The notes below the pieces were generated by a model that was given only the letters and a program-made list of their open reading frames with translations, ran no database searches and had not been told where the DNA came from. The translations under genes and the position numbers were made by a program. From assembly GCA_025453975.1 (NCBI GenBank), contig JALOPI010000051.1, positions 1 through 35,519 on the forward strand: a DNA stretch of 35,519 nucleotides, in the 5' to 3' direction. Shown in pieces: positions 33,073 to 35,519 of this stretch; the stretch's first letter is position 1; every line of letters starts with the position of its first letter. Origin of the DNA: Syntrophobacteraceae bacterium. Its GTDB lineage: Bacteria; Desulfobacterota; Syntrophobacteria; Syntrophobacterales; Syntrophobacteraceae.

Positions 33073-33690
33073 TCAGGAGCCGGCGCCGCACTTGCGGCCC
33101 AGCTCGAAAGCCTTCCAGTTGAGGTCGAAGAGCGGCGGCGGAAGGACCCTGCTCAAGGCTTCCCGCCAGCTGGCTTCGGAGATGGCGAGCCGGTTCATTC
33201 CCGCAAGCACCCCGACCATGGCCACATTGGCCGCCCGGTCCGAGCCGGCCTTGCGCGCCAGGGCCACGGCATCCACCTCAATGACCTTGGAGACCCTCTC
33301 CATGACCAGCGAATAAATGGTCTCGTGGCTGGGATAGACGCTCTGCCCCACGGCAACCGTGAAGGGAACGATGGGCACCGTGCTGGAAATGACAATGGTC
33401 CCCGAATGGCACTTTGGGAGTGCCCGAAGGGTCTCCAAGGGCTCGAATGCCATCAGGATGTCCGCCTCGCCGTCGGCAATGATGGGACTGAATATGTCGC
33501 CAACCACCACCGAGGATTCCACGACGCCCCCGCGCTGAGCCATGCCGTGGATTTCACTGAGCGTCACCGGCATCCCCTCCTCCAGGGCAGCCTCTCCCAC
33601 CAGCCGCGTCGCCACGAGGGTCCCCTGTCCCCCCACACCCGTAAAAAAGATCCGCACGGCTTCAAATTCCTCCTTCATCGTCGTGGTCAT
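33073..33690 (-). CDS. iorB: indolepyruvate ferredoxin oxidoreductase, beta subunit
   Basis: The 205-residue protein is the gamma-domain (beta) subunit of indolepyruvate:ferredoxin oxidoreductase. It has FFTGVGGQGTLVATRLVGEAA near the start (the conserved GVGGQG), MAQRGGVVESSVVVG with the RGG motif, and ADILMAFEPLETLRALP. It works with IorA to oxidise aryl-pyruvates from aromatic amino acids to acyl-CoA and CO2, reducing ferredoxin. Start and iorA stop overlap by 4 bases (ATGA), so the two are coupled. Length is typical. Confidence 0.93.
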   Translation of the reverse strand: MTTTMKEEFEAVRIFFTGVGGQGTLVATRLVGEAALEEGMPVTLSEIHGMAQRGGVVESSVVVGDIFSPIIADGEADILMAFEPLETLRALPKCHSGTIVISSTVPIVPFTVAVGQSVYPSHETIYSLVMERVSKVIEVDAVALARKAGSDRAANVAMVGVLAGMNRLAISEASWREALSRVLPPPLFDLNWKAFELGRKCGAGS

Positions 33691-35519
33691 TGTGCCCCTC
33701 CCGACTCGTCAATGCGCCGGGGCTTGACGGATTTGCAGACCTGGGCGCACACGCTGCACCCCGAGCAGAGGGCCGGGTTGATCCGGACGCATTCGCCGGC
33801 GGTGCCGGCGCCCTCCCAGACGAAGGCGGAGCACCCGAGCTCCTCCAGACACTGCTTGCAGAGATCGCAGTCGGGCTGCACTTCGAACACCACCTTCTGC
33901 TTCTTTCGCAACATGCGGTTTTCGAAGAGGGGGCAGGGGCTCTTGGCAATGAGGACCGAAACACCGGGCGACTGGAGCTCAGAGCGCATCCTCTCCAGGG
34001 CTTCCTGGGTCTTTTTGACCTGCAGGGGATTGACGGTGGCGATCTTCCGGATCCCGAAGCCCCGCACCACCGCCTCGATGCTGACCTTGGGCTCCACCTT
34101 CCCCCCGGGCGTCAGCTCGACGCCGGGATGCGGCTGGTGGCCGGTCATGGCCGTCGTCCCGTTGTCCAGGATAACCAGGAGGATGCGGTGGTCGTGTGAA
34201 ACGGCATTGACGAGTCCCGGCAGTCCGCCATGGAAGAAAGTCGAATCCCCGATGAAGGCCACCACCGGTCGATCGAGGACCTTGCTGAAGCCTCCTGCCG
34301 TAGGGACGCTGGACCCCATGCAGATGAGGAAATCCGCCATGCGAAGGGGGGGGAGCAGGCCCAGGGTGTAGCATCCGATGTCGGTGGGATAGATGGCCTC
34401 CTCACCGAAGACTTTCTTGACCGAATAGTACGTGGCGCGGTGCGGACAGCCGGGGCAGAGATTGGGCGGCCTCTGGGGCAGCTCGGGGATGGAAAACACC
34501 TCGGGAGGCTCGTATTCCACACCGAAAAAGCGGCTCACAGCGCGCTTCACCCGCACGACGTCCAGCTCGAAGGCCCGCGGGATGAGATCCCCGCCCTTGC
34601 CGCCCACCAGCACGAAGCTTCCGGCCTCCTGGGCCGTCACGCGGAGGGCCTCCTCCTGGAAGGGCTCGAGCTCCTCCACCACCAGCACCTTTTCCAGCCC
34701 CTCGATGAATTCCCGAATGACCCGCCGGGGGTGAGGATAGCTGAATCCGAGCTTGAGGATCTTCACGCGGCCTTCCAGCCCAAGGTCCCGAACGGCGTCG
34801 CGAACGTACAGATAAGAGACGCCGCTCGTCACGATGCCCCAGGAACCGCTGCCCGAAACCACGTTGAGGGGGCTCCCTTCGGCATCCTCCCGCATCCTCT
34901 CCAGCTTTTCGAGGAGGACAAGCCGAAGCTTGCGGCCCACCATGGGCACCACCACCAGGTTGAACGGGTCCTTCTCGAACCGCGGCTCGGGTTTCTCCGT
35001 GGGCAGCGTGCCCAGGCTCACGGGACCCCGACAGTGATTCACGCGGGTGGTGGTTCGGAGAATGCAAGGGATCCCGTGCTTCTCGGAGATCTCAAAGGCC
35101 CGGATGGTCATCTCACGGGCCTCTTCCGGCGTCGAGGGCTCCAGCATGGGAACCCCGGCCAGCTTGGCGAAATAGCGAGTGTCCTGCTCGTTCTGGCTGG
35201 AATGCAGCGAGGGGTCGTCGGCCACCACGATGACCATGCCGGCCTTGACCCCGACGTAGGCCAGGGTCATGAAAGCGTCGGCCGCCACGTTGAGCCCCAC
35301 GTGCTTCATGGAGCACAGGCTCCGCACCCCCGAAATGGCCGCGGCGCAGGCGGTCTCCATGGATATCTTCTCGTTCACCGAGTACTCGACGTAAACCCCG
35401 GCCTCGTCCCCCAACTGGGCAAACCGGTCGATGATCTCGGACGAAGGGGTTCCCGGATACGCCGCCACGAACCTTACATTGGCCTCCAGCGCCCCCCGGA
35501 CTATGGCTTCATTGCCCAG
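33687..35519 (-). CDS. iorA: indolepyruvate ferredoxin oxidoreductase, alpha subunit (partial at window edge)
   Basis: The frame runs off the right edge; in the window it begins LGNEAIVRGALEANVRFVAA, so only a few N-terminal residues are missing. The chain contains the pyrimidine-binding domain (AAYPGTPSSE), the TPP-binding C-terminal domain with CPGCPHR and GDSTFFHGG, and a C-terminal 2x[4Fe-4S] ferredoxin domain (CDLCKQCLEELGC and CSGCSVCAQVCK). It should oxidise indolepyruvate, phenylpyruvate and p-hydroxyphenylpyruvate with CoA, giving reduced ferredoxin. The GTG at 35468 is an internal codon, not the start. iorB follows with a 4-base overlap. Confidence 0.94.
   Translation of the reverse strand: MGNEAIVRGALEANVRFVAAYPGTPSSEIIDRFAQLGDEAGVYVEYSVNEKISMETACAAAISGVRSLCSMKHVGLNVAADAFMTLAYVGVKAGMVIVVADDPSLHSSQNEQDTRYFAKLAGVPMLEPSTPEEAREMTIRAFEISEKHGIPCILRTTTRVNHCRGPVSLGTLPTEKPEPRFEKDPFNLVVVPMVGRKLRLVLLEKLERMREDAEGSPLNVVSGSGSWGIVTSGVSYLYVRDAVRDLGLEGRVKILKLGFSYPHPRRVIREFIEGLEKVLVVEELEPFQEEALRVTAQEAGSFVLVGGKGGDLIPRAFELDVVRVKRAVSRFFGVEYEPPEVFSIPELPQRPPNLCPGCPHRATYYSVKKVFGEEAIYPTDIGCYTLGLLPPLRMADFLICMGSSVPTAGGFSKVLDRPVVAFIGDSTFFHGGLPGLVNAVSHDHRILLVILDNGTTAMTGHQPHPGVELTPGGKVEPKVSIEAVVRGFGIRKIATVNPLQVKKTQEALERMRSELQSPGVSVLIAKSPCPLFENRMLRKKQKVVFEVQPDCDLCKQCLEELGCSAFVWEGAGTAGECVRINPALCSGCSVCAQVCKSVKPRRIDESGGAQ

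Overview
The window is about 35.5 kb of GC-rich bacterial chromosome. The best match is a sulfate-reducing or syntrophic deltaproteobacterium (Desulfobacterota, perhaps Syntrophobacterales). This is inferred from a complex I operon without the NADH module, a NuoB-C-D triple fusion, a ferredoxin-type indolepyruvate oxidoreductase (IorAB), a CbrA-like symporter-kinase and many dispersed palindromic repeats. No rRNA, tRNA or CRISPR array was seen.

Layout. (1) 1-2300 is an accessory patch, visibly more AT-rich than the rest. It holds a DUF433/DUF5615 toxin-antitoxin pair with a shortened toxin, an MNT/HEPN pair whose HEPN gene is broken by a one-base deletion, an integron attC-like fold, and a Uma2 nuclease-fold gene. 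(2) 2513-6834 is a compact operon of a Na,K-ATPase-like P-type ATPase and two TrkA-type RCK proteins. (3) 6898-8475 is a PAS histidine kinase on the minus strand, followed by about 1 kb of repeats and a transposase scrap. (4) 9456-10732 holds a TrmJ-type RNA methyltransferase and an unknown membrane protein. (5) 10956-21331 is the minus-strand operon nuoA-BCD-H-I-J-K-L-M-N, with no nuoE, nuoF or nuoG. (6) 21605-26190 reads on the plus strand: glgB, a small membrane protein, an MGMT-like protein without the active cysteine, and an AhpF-like thioredoxin-fold/thioredoxin-reductase fusion. (7) 26345-31446 holds DUF1848, a CGGC protein, and a CbrA-like symporter-STAC-PAS-kinase with a small membrane partner. 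(8) 31972-35519 holds SppA, then IorB and IorA; IorA runs off the right edge.

How the genes fit together. The complex I operon would pump protons while passing electrons to quinone, from a donor that is not NADH through NuoEFG; ferredoxin is a reasonable guess. IorAB makes reduced ferredoxin from aryl-pyruvates, so the two could be linked in an anaerobic energy economy. The ATPase/RCK operon would handle Na+ or K+ homeostasis.

The observations most worth a second look are the ATPase/RCK operon, the NuoM variant lacking the canonical TM7 lysine, the attC-like fold with the broken HEPN/MNT module, and the CxxCH motif in the CbrA-like kinase. None is proven to be a new system from sequence alone.
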